In this document: positions 1 to 8,254 of the stretch, in pieces | How the letters are laid out: the number at the start of each line of letters is the position of its first letter | Numbering within the stretch: the stretch's first letter is position 1 | NCBI RefSeq assembly: GCF_001708965.1 | Contig: NZ_LVJW01000006.1 | Span: 1,591,970-1,655,969, forward strand | DNA from: Candidatus Thiodiazotropha endoloripes | Lineage (GTDB): Bacteria > Pseudomonadota > Gammaproteobacteria > Chromatiales > Chromatiaceae | Direction: 5' to 3' | DNA length: 64,000 nt | Program-made: the position numbers and the translations under genes | The notes under the pieces: model-generated | Told to the model about the DNA's origin: nothing | Seen by the model: the letters and a program-made list of their open reading frames with translations, nothing else | The model's database searches: none

Positions 1-1778
1 TAGGCAGGCATCCCCATATAGGTCTCGAACAGACTTATCACCGGTATCAACGCCTTCGGCTGTTTACCTTCCAGTACTTCAACCCAAACGGAATCACCAA
101 TCTGAACATCCAGCTTCTCTGCCAGCCTGGTCGAGAGAATCAAGCCTTCCGGAGGTATGGTGACGACGGCTCCCTGAGCATCATAGATTCGCTGCAGTCG
201 CGGATTGTCGGTGACTCCCTCGATGCCGCCACGATGGCTCAGGTGTCCCGCCTTCAGATCAGCGCTCTTGCTTCTCATCGGTTCAGCCGCCAATACCCCG
301 GGCAGGCGGCGGATCTCACGCAGTGTTTGATCCGACTGGCTTTCGACCAGACCGACAGTCATGTCCTGTCGCTGTGTCTGGTGGAACTGAACCTCGATGA
401 TCTCTTCGATGGCATCGATCCATTGCAGTGCCATCACCATCACGGATACCGACAGGGCGATGCCGATGCTGGTCAGCAGTGACCTCCACGGGGAGCGCAT
501 GATCTGTCGCAGTATGATCCGGGTCGGTTGATCGAGCCACAAACCGAAACGGCTTTGAGAGAAGCGGCTGCTGCGATACATCGGGGGTGCCGGTGGGCTC
601 ATCGCTTCCGCCGGCGGCAGAGTTGCCGCATGTCTGACGGCACCAAGTGAGCCTGCCAGGGCGGCAATCAGACTGACCGCCGCGCCGATCGCGAAGACCC
701 CTGGATCGGGACGGAAAATCAGTAATGGGAAGCGAAACAGGTCGGCATAGATTTCGGTGTTGACCCGACCCAGCCAGGCACCCAGCAGCCAACCCAGAAC
801 AATGCCGACACCACACATCGCCATTACCATCTTGGTGTAGTGCCAGGCGACCTGCCAGTTGCTGTAACCGAAGGCCTTCATCAGACCGATTTCGCTCCGG
901 TCGGTGGCGATCAGGCGGCTCATGACCATATTGCCGAGAAACGCTGCAACTGCAAGAAAGATGGTGGGGAGAATGGTCGACATGGTTTTCAGCTGCTCGA
1001 TCTCATTCATCAGAAACCAGTTTGAAATCTGGTTTTTGCGGGCGATCGCACCATGGCTGCCATAGGCTTCGAGGAGTCGGTCAAGTTTGACGATGATCTG
1101 CTCGGGGCTGCTGTCGTGCAGTAGCCCCAGACTGACTTCATTGAAGGCCCCCTCCAGATCATAAGCGGCAGCCAGGGCCTCCCGGCCCATCCACATCACC
1201 CCGAAACGTTTGTCGTCCGGCATCAAGGCGCCTGGCCCCATGGTATAGATGAATTCAGGGGAGAGGGCGATGCCTACCACGGTGAGGCTGCGTTGGTGGC
1301 CGTTCATCAGGGCTTTGAGCTGATCGCCGAGTTGCAGATCGTGGGCCTCGGCAAACGGTTCGTTCAGCACCACTTCATCCGGATGATCCAGGCTGACCAG
1401 CCGGCCCGATCTCAGTACCAGGTTGTTGAGCAGCGGCTCCCCCTGTTCGGGAATGGAGACCAGTTGACCGATCACCGGCTCTTCGAATCCATCGATGGAG
1501 AGGGTGGCCATCTGTTTGATTCTGTCCTCCACCGAGCGGACCCCGGGGAGTGTGCTGATCTGATTCACCAGTCGGCGCGGGGCGCGCTTCACGTTGGCAA
1601 AGACATCGGCAAAACGCTGCCTCTCGTAATAGGCTGTAGCGGTCTGTTGGAGTGCCTGCAATGCTGACAGGGACATTACCAGAACCGCCACACCGGAAGC
1701 GATTACTACCGCAATTGCCAATACCTGTCCCTTCAGCTTCCACAGGTTGCGTATCAGTTTTAGATTAAGGGCACGCAT
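1..1778 (-). CDS. FtsX-like ABC transporter permease (C-terminus beyond window)
   Basis: Inner-membrane permease of the MacB/FtsX type, cut by the left window edge so that about 592 N-terminal residues are visible. It starts MRALNLKLIRNLWKLKGQ and has a membrane segment at about residues 18-38. A large periplasmic domain follows, then a group of membrane segments from about 257 to 385. A second half opens with another membrane segment near 430 (LLTSIGIALSVMVMAL) and a second periplasmic domain. Such two-half FtsX permeases usually run near 780-800 residues, so roughly 200 should be missing. Its ATG lies 7 nt after the stop of the ATPase gene, so the two form one unit. FtsX exporters move lipoproteins, lipids or peptides out of the inner membrane; the substrate here is not readable. 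Confidence 0.88.
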   Translation of the reverse strand, partial: MRALNLKLIRNLWKLKGQVLAIAVVIASGVAVLVMSLSALQALQQTATAYYERQRFADVFANVKRAPRRLVNQISTLPGVRSVEDRIKQMATLSIDGFEEPVIGQLVSIPEQGEPLLNNLVLRSGRLVSLDHPDEVVLNEPFAEAHDLQLGDQLKALMNGHQRSLTVVGIALSPEFIYTMGPGALMPDDKRFGVMWMGREALAAAYDLEGAFNEVSLGLLHDSSPEQIIVKLDRLLEAYGSHGAIARKNQISNWFLMNEIEQLKTMSTILPTIFLAVAAFLGNMVMSRLIATDRSEIGLMKAFGYSNWQVAWHYTKMVMAMCGVGIVLGWLLGAWLGRVNTEIYADLFRFPLLIFRPDPGVFAIGAAVSLIAALAGSLGAVRHAATLPPAEAMSPPAPPMYRSSRFSQSRFGLWLDQPTRIILRQIMRSPWRSLLTSIGIALSVSVMVMALQWIDAIEEIIEVQFHQTQRQDMTVGLVESQSDQTLREIRRLPGVLAAEPMRSKSADLKAGHLSHRGGIEGVTDNPRLQRIYDAQGAVVTIPPEGLILSTRLAEKLDVQIGDSVWVEVLEGKQPKALIPVISLFETYMGMPA

Positions 1779-1785
1779 GATTCTG

Positions 1786-2517
<732 letters not shown>

Positions 2518-2627
2518 GACTTACTCCATGTCATGGAAGTATAGCTCAGCGCAGGGTTTGCCGATGACGAGATGGATCCCCTTCAGCCTCAGCATACCTG
2601 GCTGCAGTATGAGGTCAATTACTGCTC

Positions 2628-2852
2628 TCAGTTACCGCTTTTGTCCTCAATGGCATTTTGCTCCTGCTTCGGTTTACGCCAGGCGGCAAACAGCAGGGTG
2701 AGCAGGCCAAGTATCAGTTCATCGGCAAAAGGGATCATGTCGGGAATCACAAGATCGAGTAGAAACAGCGTCCCGGTAAGCAGAAACAGCTGGCGGAAGC
2801 GCAGCCGGTCCGCAAACTTGAGAATCGCAGCAATGATTGGTACCGAGTGCAT
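2628..2852 (-). CDS. DUF6116-like small membrane protein
   Basis: A 74-residue protein with two hydrophobic segments (about residues 19-37 and 44-58) and a charged tail rich in Lys and Gln. The sequence around IPFADELILGLLTLLFAAW resembles the DUF6116 family of small gammaproteobacterial inner-membrane proteins. The function of that family is not known to me. It lies on the same strand as the ABC exporter, 110 nt upstream of the ATPase gene. No clear ribosome site precedes the ATG, so the exact start is uncertain. Confidence 0.65.
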   Translation of the reverse strand: MHSVPIIAAILKFADRLRFRQLFLLTGTLFLLDLVIPDMIPFADELILGLLTLLFAAWRKPKQEQNAIEDKSGN

Positions 2853-3347
2853 AGGCGTTACCCGAAACTGTTTGGCAAGTTTGAATATAAGGCAGTCTGT
2901 TCCACATCCAGGTTCAATACTCTAACGGTTAAGTCGAATTGTCGAGTTTCCCAGCCTCGATTCACGCTGTATGGGTCAATCTCGTTAGCTGTATCGGGTT
3001 TGCGTGTAGGGGTATTACTACCCTCCAAAAGTAGGGTATCACCCCATAATAAAAAAACATGAGTCTTGTTAGGGTTTTGTTACTGTTTCACAAAAAGTAA
3101 CAAGTACGCTATGGGGTCCGATGGGTAGTAAACTGCTCGCTGGGATTCCGGGGGATAGCGGTGAGACAAGTGAGGATGGATGGGGTGGTCTGTGTCGTAC
3201 AGACAACAATAAGAAGGGATTGGCGTGATCGACATATTCTCAGGCAGTATGTATGTCGATCACGGATAATTCCCATGGCATCTCCTGCAGAATGAGTGAT
3301 TTGGTTTGCCTCAGAGTACCCGACCTGATTGACACTGACTGTGTTCT
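2853..3347. other. Intergenic region with inverted repeats
   Basis: No convincing gene is seen. The stretch holds a cluster of inverted repeats at 3009-3045, listed separately, and a second inverted repeat at 3077-3101 (TGTTACT and AGTAACA arms around an 11-nt loop). The open frame on the minus strand from 3423 to 3109 shows no family features and looks accidental. Confidence 0.5.
3009..3045. promoter_or_regulatory. Cluster of inverted repeats, possible regulator-binding sites
   Basis: Three alternating half-sites appear: AGGGGTA, then TACCCT, then TAGGGTA, flanked by outer GGGG and CCCC. They form two overlapping inverted repeats and one long imperfect palindrome. The reverse of the first half-site, TACCCCT, fits the NarL-type heptamer consensus, but the others deviate from it. 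This could be the operator of a LuxR/NarL-family regulator or just a stem-loop. Either the small membrane gene (minus strand) or the distant cytochrome-porin gene (plus strand) could be the target. Confidence 0.3.
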
Positions 3348-3511
3348 TAATACCAGGCACATGTGTGCTTTGTTTTGTCTTTGCCAAGAGACGACTCCTC
3401 TCCATCTGATTTGATGACCGCAACGATCACCTCCGCACCAGGTGGATCGTCGCTGGTGAATTCCGGGTTGTTTTTGGCGCGTTGCTGATCATTGTTACCT
3501 GAAGGGTATTT
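3348..3511 (-). pseudogene. Possible gene remnant (C-terminal fragment, unrecognised)
   Basis: An open frame of about 53 codons ends in TAA and has no start codon. An in-frame stop lies immediately upstream of it. The coding-like stretch includes NNPEFTSDDPPGAEVIVAVI and shows strong GC bias at third codon positions, unlike the surrounding DNA. It reads like the C-terminal end of a protein whose 5' part has been lost. I do not recognise the family. The alternative is a chance open frame. Confidence 0.3.
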
Positions 3512-3567
3512 TCAATGGTACTCAACAGATCAGGCCTGGTCGTTTAGCTTTCTAATGGGAGAATTCG

Positions 3568-4830
3568 ATGAGTCAGAATCTTGTGAACCTGCATCGTTAT
3601 GCGATGTGCCTGTTGCTGCTGCTGGGGGGATTTTCAGTCAGCAATCAAGCCGAGGCGGTACCGGCCTTTGCCCGCCAGACGAGCATGCCTTGCACAGCCT
3701 GCCATTTTCAGCAATTTCCAGCGCTTAACTCGTTTGGCCGTTCATTCAGATCCGGTGGCTACACCCTGACCGGTGGGCAGGGGATGATCGAAGGGGACGA
3801 CATCTCTCTGCCTTTGATGCTCAACGCCTCTGTGATTACCAAACTCAGATACCAGAAGACCAACGGCAACACAGATGAAGGATCCGATCATGGTCAGATC
3901 GAATGGCCGGATGAGGCGGCTCTGCTGGTCGGTGGTAAGCTGGCCAAGGATGCAGGCTTCCTGATGGAGCTCGGGCTGACCGACGCCAACTCCTTCCTCT
4001 CCACCAAAGTTCACTTCAATGTAGCCAAAGCCGGTGCAACCCAGTTGAGTGCGATTCCTTTCTCCACTGATGGACTGGGCTCGGCTTACGGTTTCGAGCT
4101 GCTCAATACCGGCGCGCAACGTTCACAACGTCCAATCGAAGAGCGCAAAGGCTTCAGCGCCGCTCAGGCTCTGGGTCTGGGAAGCGGTGAAGCGACCGGT
4201 ATCGCCCTGGTCGCGTCCGGACACAACTATTTCGTCAACTACACCCCCTGGACACCGGGTTGGGAAGAGAACAACATGACCGTGAAACCTTCCGGTCTGG
4301 CCCACTATATCCGGGCGGCCTATACCCCGTTCATCGGTAGTTGGGACACCGGTTTCGGTGTTCAGGTCTGGACCGGTGATGCGGAAACCAGGAATCACGG
4401 TGAGGATACTGTCATCCCGACCGATGGCTGGGTCATCGATGCGCAGGCGCAGGGCAATGTGGGGAATATGCCTCTGGGTGTTTATGGCAGCTATGGTCAA
4501 TGCGAAGGCACCGATGCCGCCAACAGCGGTTTGACTCATTTTGCCGACAGCGGATTTTGTAATGGTGCGGATGATGCGGATTCATTTGCCATCCTTGGAC
4601 AATTGGGACTGCTGCCAAACAAGGCGAATGTATTTCTCGCCTATCGGACTTTGGATGACGGCTCGGATAACGACAACAAGTTCAACGCCACAACCGTTGG
4701 TGGCAACTATATGTTCTCGCAAAACATCCGCTTCGAGCTCTACTATGTCAAAGAGAGTGGCAGCGGTATCGATTCGCGTCCCGATGAGCGTGACAGCAAG
4801 TGGATGTTTCAACTGTTTGCCGGTTATTAA
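3568..4830 (+). CDS. Cyc2-like fused monohaem cytochrome c-outer membrane porin
   Basis: A 420-residue exported protein. A signal peptide ends near residue 30 (QAEA), followed at once by a short haem domain with one CTACH motif (Cys42, Cys45, His46) in the context FARQTSMPCTACHFQQ. The rest (about 350 residues) alternates short hydrophobic and aromatic strands with Gly/Asn/Asp-rich turns and ends in FQLFAGY with a terminal aromatic residue, as outer-membrane beta-barrels do. This build is that of Cyc2, the fused cytochrome-porin that takes electrons from Fe(II) at the cell surface. Related proteins of unknown substrate also occur in bacteria not known to oxidise iron. GGGAGA precedes the ATG. 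A dihaem cytochrome gene follows 87 nt later. Iron as substrate is an inference. Confidence 0.75.
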   Translation: MSQNLVNLHRYAMCLLLLLGGFSVSNQAEAVPAFARQTSMPCTACHFQQFPALNSFGRSFRSGGYTLTGGQGMIEGDDISLPLMLNASVITKLRYQKTNGNTDEGSDHGQIEWPDEAALLVGGKLAKDAGFLMELGLTDANSFLSTKVHFNVAKAGATQLSAIPFSTDGLGSAYGFELLNTGAQRSQRPIEERKGFSAAQALGLGSGEATGIALVASGHNYFVNYTPWTPGWEENNMTVKPSGLAHYIRAAYTPFIGSWDTGFGVQVWTGDAETRNHGEDTVIPTDGWVIDAQAQGNVGNMPLGVYGSYGQCEGTDAANSGLTHFADSGFCNGADDADSFAILGQLGLLPNKANVFLAYRTLDDGSDNDNKFNATTVGGNYMFSQNIRFELYYVKESGSGIDSRPDERDSKWMFQLFAGY

Positions 4831-4917
4831 TCGGCTGACGCTGTATCGGTCGCAGAATCCATACCCAGACAACGCCACCATACAGGTGGCGTGAGAGAAC
4901 CAATTGAGGAAAGACTC

Positions 4918-5565
4918 ATGAGTAGAATTGTTACCAGAGTGGTCAAGATTGCCGCAGTGTTCAGCCTGTTTTGTCTGACCCTGTCTGCGGCTAACGCAGG
5001 CAGTGCCTATGAAGGATATTCCCTGTTCAATCAAACCTGCTTCCTGTGCCATGGTACCAGCGGCAAAGGGGATGGCCCGCTGGCCGGCAAACTGGATATG
5101 TCACCATCGGATCTCACCAGCGATGGCAAGACAGACGATGAACGCTTGTTCGGTCTGATCAAAGGCACCATCGCACATGGTTCAGAGAAAAGTGCGATGC
5201 CCAAGTGGGGGCTGGCGATGCCGGAGAATCAGATCCGTTCACTGATGACCTATATCCGTTTTCTGCAGAACAGCAAGCACGCTCTGCCAGGGGATCCGGA
5301 ATTGGGTCACGATGTCTATATGTCGCGCTGTGTTGCCTGCCACGGTCGTGGTGGCATGGGGGATGGTCCGTTGACAGAACTGCTGACCATGAATGCTCAG
5401 AATCTCACCGATGCCAGTGAGCTGAACAAGCATCCGAACAGTGAGCTGATGAATATAATTACCAATGGAACGCCAGGTAACACCCTGATGCCTGGCTGGA
5501 AAGGCATACTTTCAGAAGAGGAGATAGCCGGTGTGCTCAGCTATGTCCGCCTGCTGGCCAAGTAA
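4918..5565 (+). CDS. Dihaem cytochrome c (tandem class I domains)
   Basis: A periplasmic protein of 215 residues with a signal peptide ending near AANA (about residue 27). Two similar cytochrome c domains follow, with haem motifs CFLCH (41-45) and CVACH (138-142). Each is followed by a Gly-rich GDGPL stretch, and the likely axial Met ligands lie in SAMPKWG and TLMPGWKG. The two halves look like an internal duplication. ATG at 4918 is preferred over an upstream in-frame start because TTGAGGA lies before it. The position directly after the cytochrome-porin gene suggests it carries electrons from the porin across the periplasm to an oxidase or to the bc1 complex. Confidence 0.88.
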   Translation: MSRIVTRVVKIAAVFSLFCLTLSAANAGSAYEGYSLFNQTCFLCHGTSGKGDGPLAGKLDMSPSDLTSDGKTDDERLFGLIKGTIAHGSEKSAMPKWGLAMPENQIRSLMTYIRFLQNSKHALPGDPELGHDVYMSRCVACHGRGGMGDGPLTELLTMNAQNLTDASELNKHPNSELMNIITNGTPGNTLMPGWKGILSEEEIAGVLSYVRLLAK

Positions 5566-5587
5566 CCCATATTAATCCGAACCGATC

Positions 5588-5614
5588 GGCAGCCTGCATC
5601 GCTTGCAGGTTGCC
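5588..5614. terminator. Hairpin between convergent genes
   Basis: GGCA-CCTGCA pairs with TGCAGG-TGCC around a TCGC loop, with small mismatches. It lies 23 nt after the dihaem cytochrome stop and before the convergent lipoprotein gene. There is no long T run, so it is a weak terminator at best. Confidence 0.4.
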
Positions 5615-5670
5615 GGACTTCTCCCTTCAATTCTCTGTTCCAGCCTTTGCAGGCGCATAAGCAGCTACGC

Positions 5671-6252
5671 TCAGAGCTCATTGAGTATCCTTTTTCTTGT
5701 CGCACGATACTCCTCTTCACTGATCACAGCCTCACTTCGAAGGTTTTCCAGTCTCTGCAGGCGTGCCTTGATACTGGGATTGGCTGGCTGGGTTTCAGCT
5801 GTTGCGGGTTCCACCGGTTTGACCTGCTGCTCAGGCGGCTGTGCAGTAACGGGCTGTCTGCTCGGTTGTTGCGCCGGGGCGGTTTCGACTGTAGCTGAAC
5901 CTTTACTCTGTTCAGCGCCATCTTCGCAGTTCAGTTTGACCTGTAAACCCTTTGAGAAATCCTGATATTTGATCCGCTGGCTGAATGCCTCGCAGGTCGG
6001 TTTGCGGATCACGATTTTGCCGTACAGTTCGGCTTTACCCGCGTCGTAGGCGGCGGGATAGAGCTGATTCTGGGTGACTTCCAGAGGGGTGACGCCCAGG
6101 GCTTCGTCCAGTATGTAGACCGTTGCACCACTCGGCTGAGTTTCAATGCGCAGCGGCATCTCGCCGGATACCCCGCCAATACCGGTGCAGGCTGGAAGTT
6201 GTGTGATCAGCAGTATCGGTGCTGCCAAACGGGTCAATGTTTGCTTCGGCAT
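5671..6252 (-). CDS. PEGA-domain lipoprotein with C-terminal SHOCT-like motif
   Basis: A lipoprotein of 193 residues. The signal sequence ends in the lipobox LPAC (Cys near residue 22). A PEGA-like segment follows (TQPSGATVYI...GVTPLEV), then a Pro/Gln/Glu-rich linker, and the C-terminus (RLQRLENLR...ISEEEYRATRKRIL) matches the SHOCT pattern of short oligomerising tails. PEGA domains are common in surface or envelope proteins. The start is unclear: ATG at 6252 gives the cleanest signal sequence, while a TTG at 6264 in the same frame would add four residues. No partner is visible; the gene converges with the cytochrome gene. Confidence 0.75.
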   Translation of the reverse strand: MPKQTLTRLAAPILLITQLPACTGIGGVSGEMPLRIETQPSGATVYILDEALGVTPLEVTQNQLYPAAYDAGKAELYGKIVIRKPTCEAFSQRIKYQDFSKGLQVKLNCEDGAEQSKGSATVETAPAQQPSRQPVTAQPPEQQVKPVEPATAETQPANPSIKARLQRLENLRSEAVISEEEYRATRKRILNEL

Positions 6253-6596
6253 AGGGAAATCCAATCGGTCTCTGTGTCTCTGTTCTGGTTATTGTTGGTG
6301 ACTGTTTGTTGCGTATGGCGGTGGTTTCTCACTTGCCGCAACTCCCCCCGGTCACCGCGATGAGTATATAGCATGTCTGTTCGCTTGGCAGTCCACGCTT
6401 CCTTTCAGGTTTGATTTCTTAACCCTTAATTAACACTTAAGTTACTGTTCACACTTTGAAAAAAGAACGCTTGGGATTAAGTTTCGTTTAAGTTTCACGA
6501 GCTAGTTTAAGGTCAAAGGATGAAAACGACCTGGTGCACAAACGCCATAGTGGCAATTTAAAGTTGAGCCCGTTGATGCGGTCTCAGGAGGTATTT
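6253..6596. other. Intergenic region between divergent genes
   Basis: This is a divergent promoter region, AT-rich from 6410 to 6530. It contains the 11-bp direct repeats listed at 6477-6498 and a related TTAAGTTACTGTTCAC stretch just upstream. No gene is seen. Confidence 0.5.
6477..6498 (+). promoter_or_regulatory. Two adjacent 11-bp direct repeats (OmpR/PhoB-like spacing)
   Basis: TTAAGTTTCGT is followed directly by TTAAGTTTCAC, matching at 9 of 11 positions. Tandem sites one helical turn apart are typical for OmpR/PhoB-family response regulators. They lie about 100 nt upstream of the secreted protein gene at 6597. The regulator is unknown and no promoter boxes could be fixed with confidence. 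Confidence 0.35.
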
Positions 6597-7064
6597 ATGA
6601 AACATTTCATGTTTATGATTCAGAGCATTTTGGTTCTGGTATTCGGCATGACTCAAGTCTCTTTTCTCTATGCAGAATCCCTGGATTCCAAGCAGGCAGT
6701 GGGTGTCCCCTATGCACCTGATACTCTGGTCATGGTTGAAAAAGTGATCGCTATCGATGCCGATGGGCAGGCTCATACCCTCTACCAGGAAGAGGAGGGT
6801 CGGGTCTATCGACTGGATAATGTCAATCAGGTGGTGCATGACCTGAATGCCCGCGGGATCAAATCGAAAGGCAATTTTCACTCCCTGCAGGCCGTGCTGG
6901 CTCAGCGGGTCTTCGTGATGGGTAAGAACAATCAGCCCTATCCGGCCGAGCGGTCTGAGGTGGGTATCCCTGAAACCTATCGGTTGGCGGTAGAGAATCT
7001 GCGGGTAACCAAAGACCGGATAACCGCGATCTACACCACCAACTGTAACGGCCTGTCGATCTGA
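6597..7064 (+). CDS. Secreted protein of unknown function
   Basis: A protein of 155 residues with a signal peptide (MKHFMFMIQSILVLVFGMTQ, cleavage near the following YA-E). The mature part has no Cys pair or known motif apart from two short strands and one late Cys in TTNCNGL. The start at 6597 is chosen because a perfect AGGAGGT lies 6 nt upstream; an upstream in-frame ATG at 6534 would bury this signal sequence. I do not recognise the family. It is a single-gene unit bounded by a strong hairpin. Confidence 0.7.
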   Translation: MKHFMFMIQSILVLVFGMTQVSFLYAESLDSKQAVGVPYAPDTLVMVEKVIAIDADGQAHTLYQEEEGRVYRLDNVNQVVHDLNARGIKSKGNFHSLQAVLAQRVFVMGKNNQPYPAERSEVGIPETYRLAVENLRVTKDRITAIYTTNCNGLSI

Positions 7065-7099
7065 TCAACCCTGAGTTCGACGTAGTCGGAAGAGCCCTG

Positions 7100-7135
7100 T
7101 TTGGGGCAGTCGACCGCTTTGGTCGACTGTCCAAA
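7100..7135. terminator. Strong bidirectional hairpin
   Basis: The arms TTTGGGGCAGTCGACC and GGTCGACTGTCCAAA form a stem of about 15 bp with a single bulge and a GCTTT loop. A-rich and T-rich flanks on both sides allow it to end transcription from both strands, between the converging genes at 6597 and 7152. Confidence 0.7.
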
Positions 7136-7151
7136 ACGAAGTCGGATTGGC

Positions 7152-7862
7152 TTACTCAGCGCACAAATTGAAGGATTTTATCAGGCTCTCTTGCAGGATC
7201 GGCAGGGCATGGGCATCCAGCGCCTGGTAGGCAGCTTTGGTAATATGGGAGTAATCCTCGGTGTAGTAGCCAACCTTTCTGTTCCCCTCTTCGTTGGTCA
7301 TCACCTTTTCAATGTCCAGCATCGGGAATCCCATCTGATTCGCGTAGATCCTGACCCGCTCATTCACAGCCATGACATTGGTGCTGATGTAGTCCTGGAA
7401 GCTCTGCTTTCCGCGGATGTTGTTGATCCACCTTACCAGCGTATCCATGAATGAGTCAGGTAGACCCATGGTGATTTCTGTTGCCATTACCGGTGTGATA
7501 CCGGCCTGCTGGGCGGTTTCCGCCATCGCTTTGACATTTTGAAAGGCAGCCTCCCCAGTCTGATCGGCAACCTCTCTTGGGTGGTTGGAAAAATCGTTGA
7601 TGTATCCCCAGATGATGACAGCTTTGGGTTTGCTGGCGAGCAAATCCTGTTCAAATCGATCACGAACTTCACTTGAAACTGCACCGTTGACTCCGGTGTT
7701 GGTCACTTTCAGGCAATCCACCTGACTGATCGGCCAGGCTTTGGCGTATGAAGCGCCGGTGATCAACAGGTTTGCTTGTGGTTCAGTGATACTGACCTCC
7801 TGGGCCTGGAGAAGCATCGGCGTAAATAGCAGGGTCAGGATCGTTACTCGAAAGGATTTCAT
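7152..7862 (-). CDS. Exported SGNH/GDSL-family hydrolase
   Basis: A protein of 236 residues with a signal peptide (start MKSFRVTILTLLF, cleavage near LQAQ). The SGNH blocks are visible: block I is LLITGASYAKAW, with Ser in a GAS context instead of the usual GDS; block III is WGYIND with the Asn; block V is DYSH with the Asp/His pair near the C-terminus. This family hydrolyses esters or acyl groups on lipids and carbohydrates; the substrate is unknown. ATG at 7862 is chosen for its GGGAG ribosome site and the clean signal peptide. The open frame extends to 8108, but that part shows no protein-like features. Confidence 0.75.
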   Translation of the reverse strand: MKSFRVTILTLLFTPMLLQAQEVSITEPQANLLITGASYAKAWPISQVDCLKVTNTGVNGAVSSEVRDRFEQDLLASKPKAVIIWGYINDFSNHPREVADQTGEAAFQNVKAMAETAQQAGITPVMATEITMGLPDSFMDTLVRWINNIRGKQSFQDYISTNVMAVNERVRIYANQMGFPMLDIEKVMTNEEGNRKVGYYTEDYSHITKAAYQALDAHALPILQESLIKSFNLCAE

Positions 7863-8198
7863 CGGGCTATTGGCTCCCATGGGTCGGTTTGTGAAATATG
7901 AGTGACCATTGAATGTTCTGCTGGTCTTCCCTGTGATCTGTTTTTTGCCGGTTAGTTTATTGCAATCATCCAGCGACGCAACAGTGCGTGTTGAGATATG
8001 TGTAATCCGGGGCGGTTTGGGTCTTGCTGCGGAGCCTGAACAAATTATGCTTCCGTCTGCAGGGCAGGAGAGATCAGTTGTGGGCCCCGTGGCAGGGCAA
8101 GCCTGCAACGGTTTGAAGAGTGTCGAGTTTCTTTACAAAACCTCATAAGAACTAAAGGAATAAATACATAACACCCTGAAATTAATGGTATTAATATG
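7863..8198. other. Intergenic region
   Basis: Divergent intergenic DNA between the SGNH hydrolase and the PEP-CTERM gene. Short open frames here show no family features. It turns AT-rich from 8140 towards the promoter at 8200-8216. Confidence 0.5.
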
Positions 8199-8199
8199 T

Positions 8200-8216
8200 T
8201 AGGCATACTATTTGCA
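8200..8216 (+). promoter_or_regulatory. Sigma-54-type -24/-12 promoter
   Basis: GG at 8202-8203 and GC at 8214-8215 are exactly 10 nt apart within AGGCATACTATTTGCA. This matches the -24 element GGCAY and the -12 element TTGCA of RpoN promoters. Transcription would begin near 8227, giving a leader of about 28 nt with a GGACGGAG ribosome site. PEP-CTERM genes are known in several proteobacteria to be switched on by the PrsK/PrsR-RpoN system, which fits the gene it precedes. Confidence 0.6.
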
Positions 8217-8254
8217 TTTGCTTACGGAAAGTTATTGGACGGAGTCTACATTCG

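Noticed and set aside
3109-3423. 104-residue minus-strand open frame
   Set aside because: It overlaps a better coding-like frame (3348-3511) and lacks protein features.
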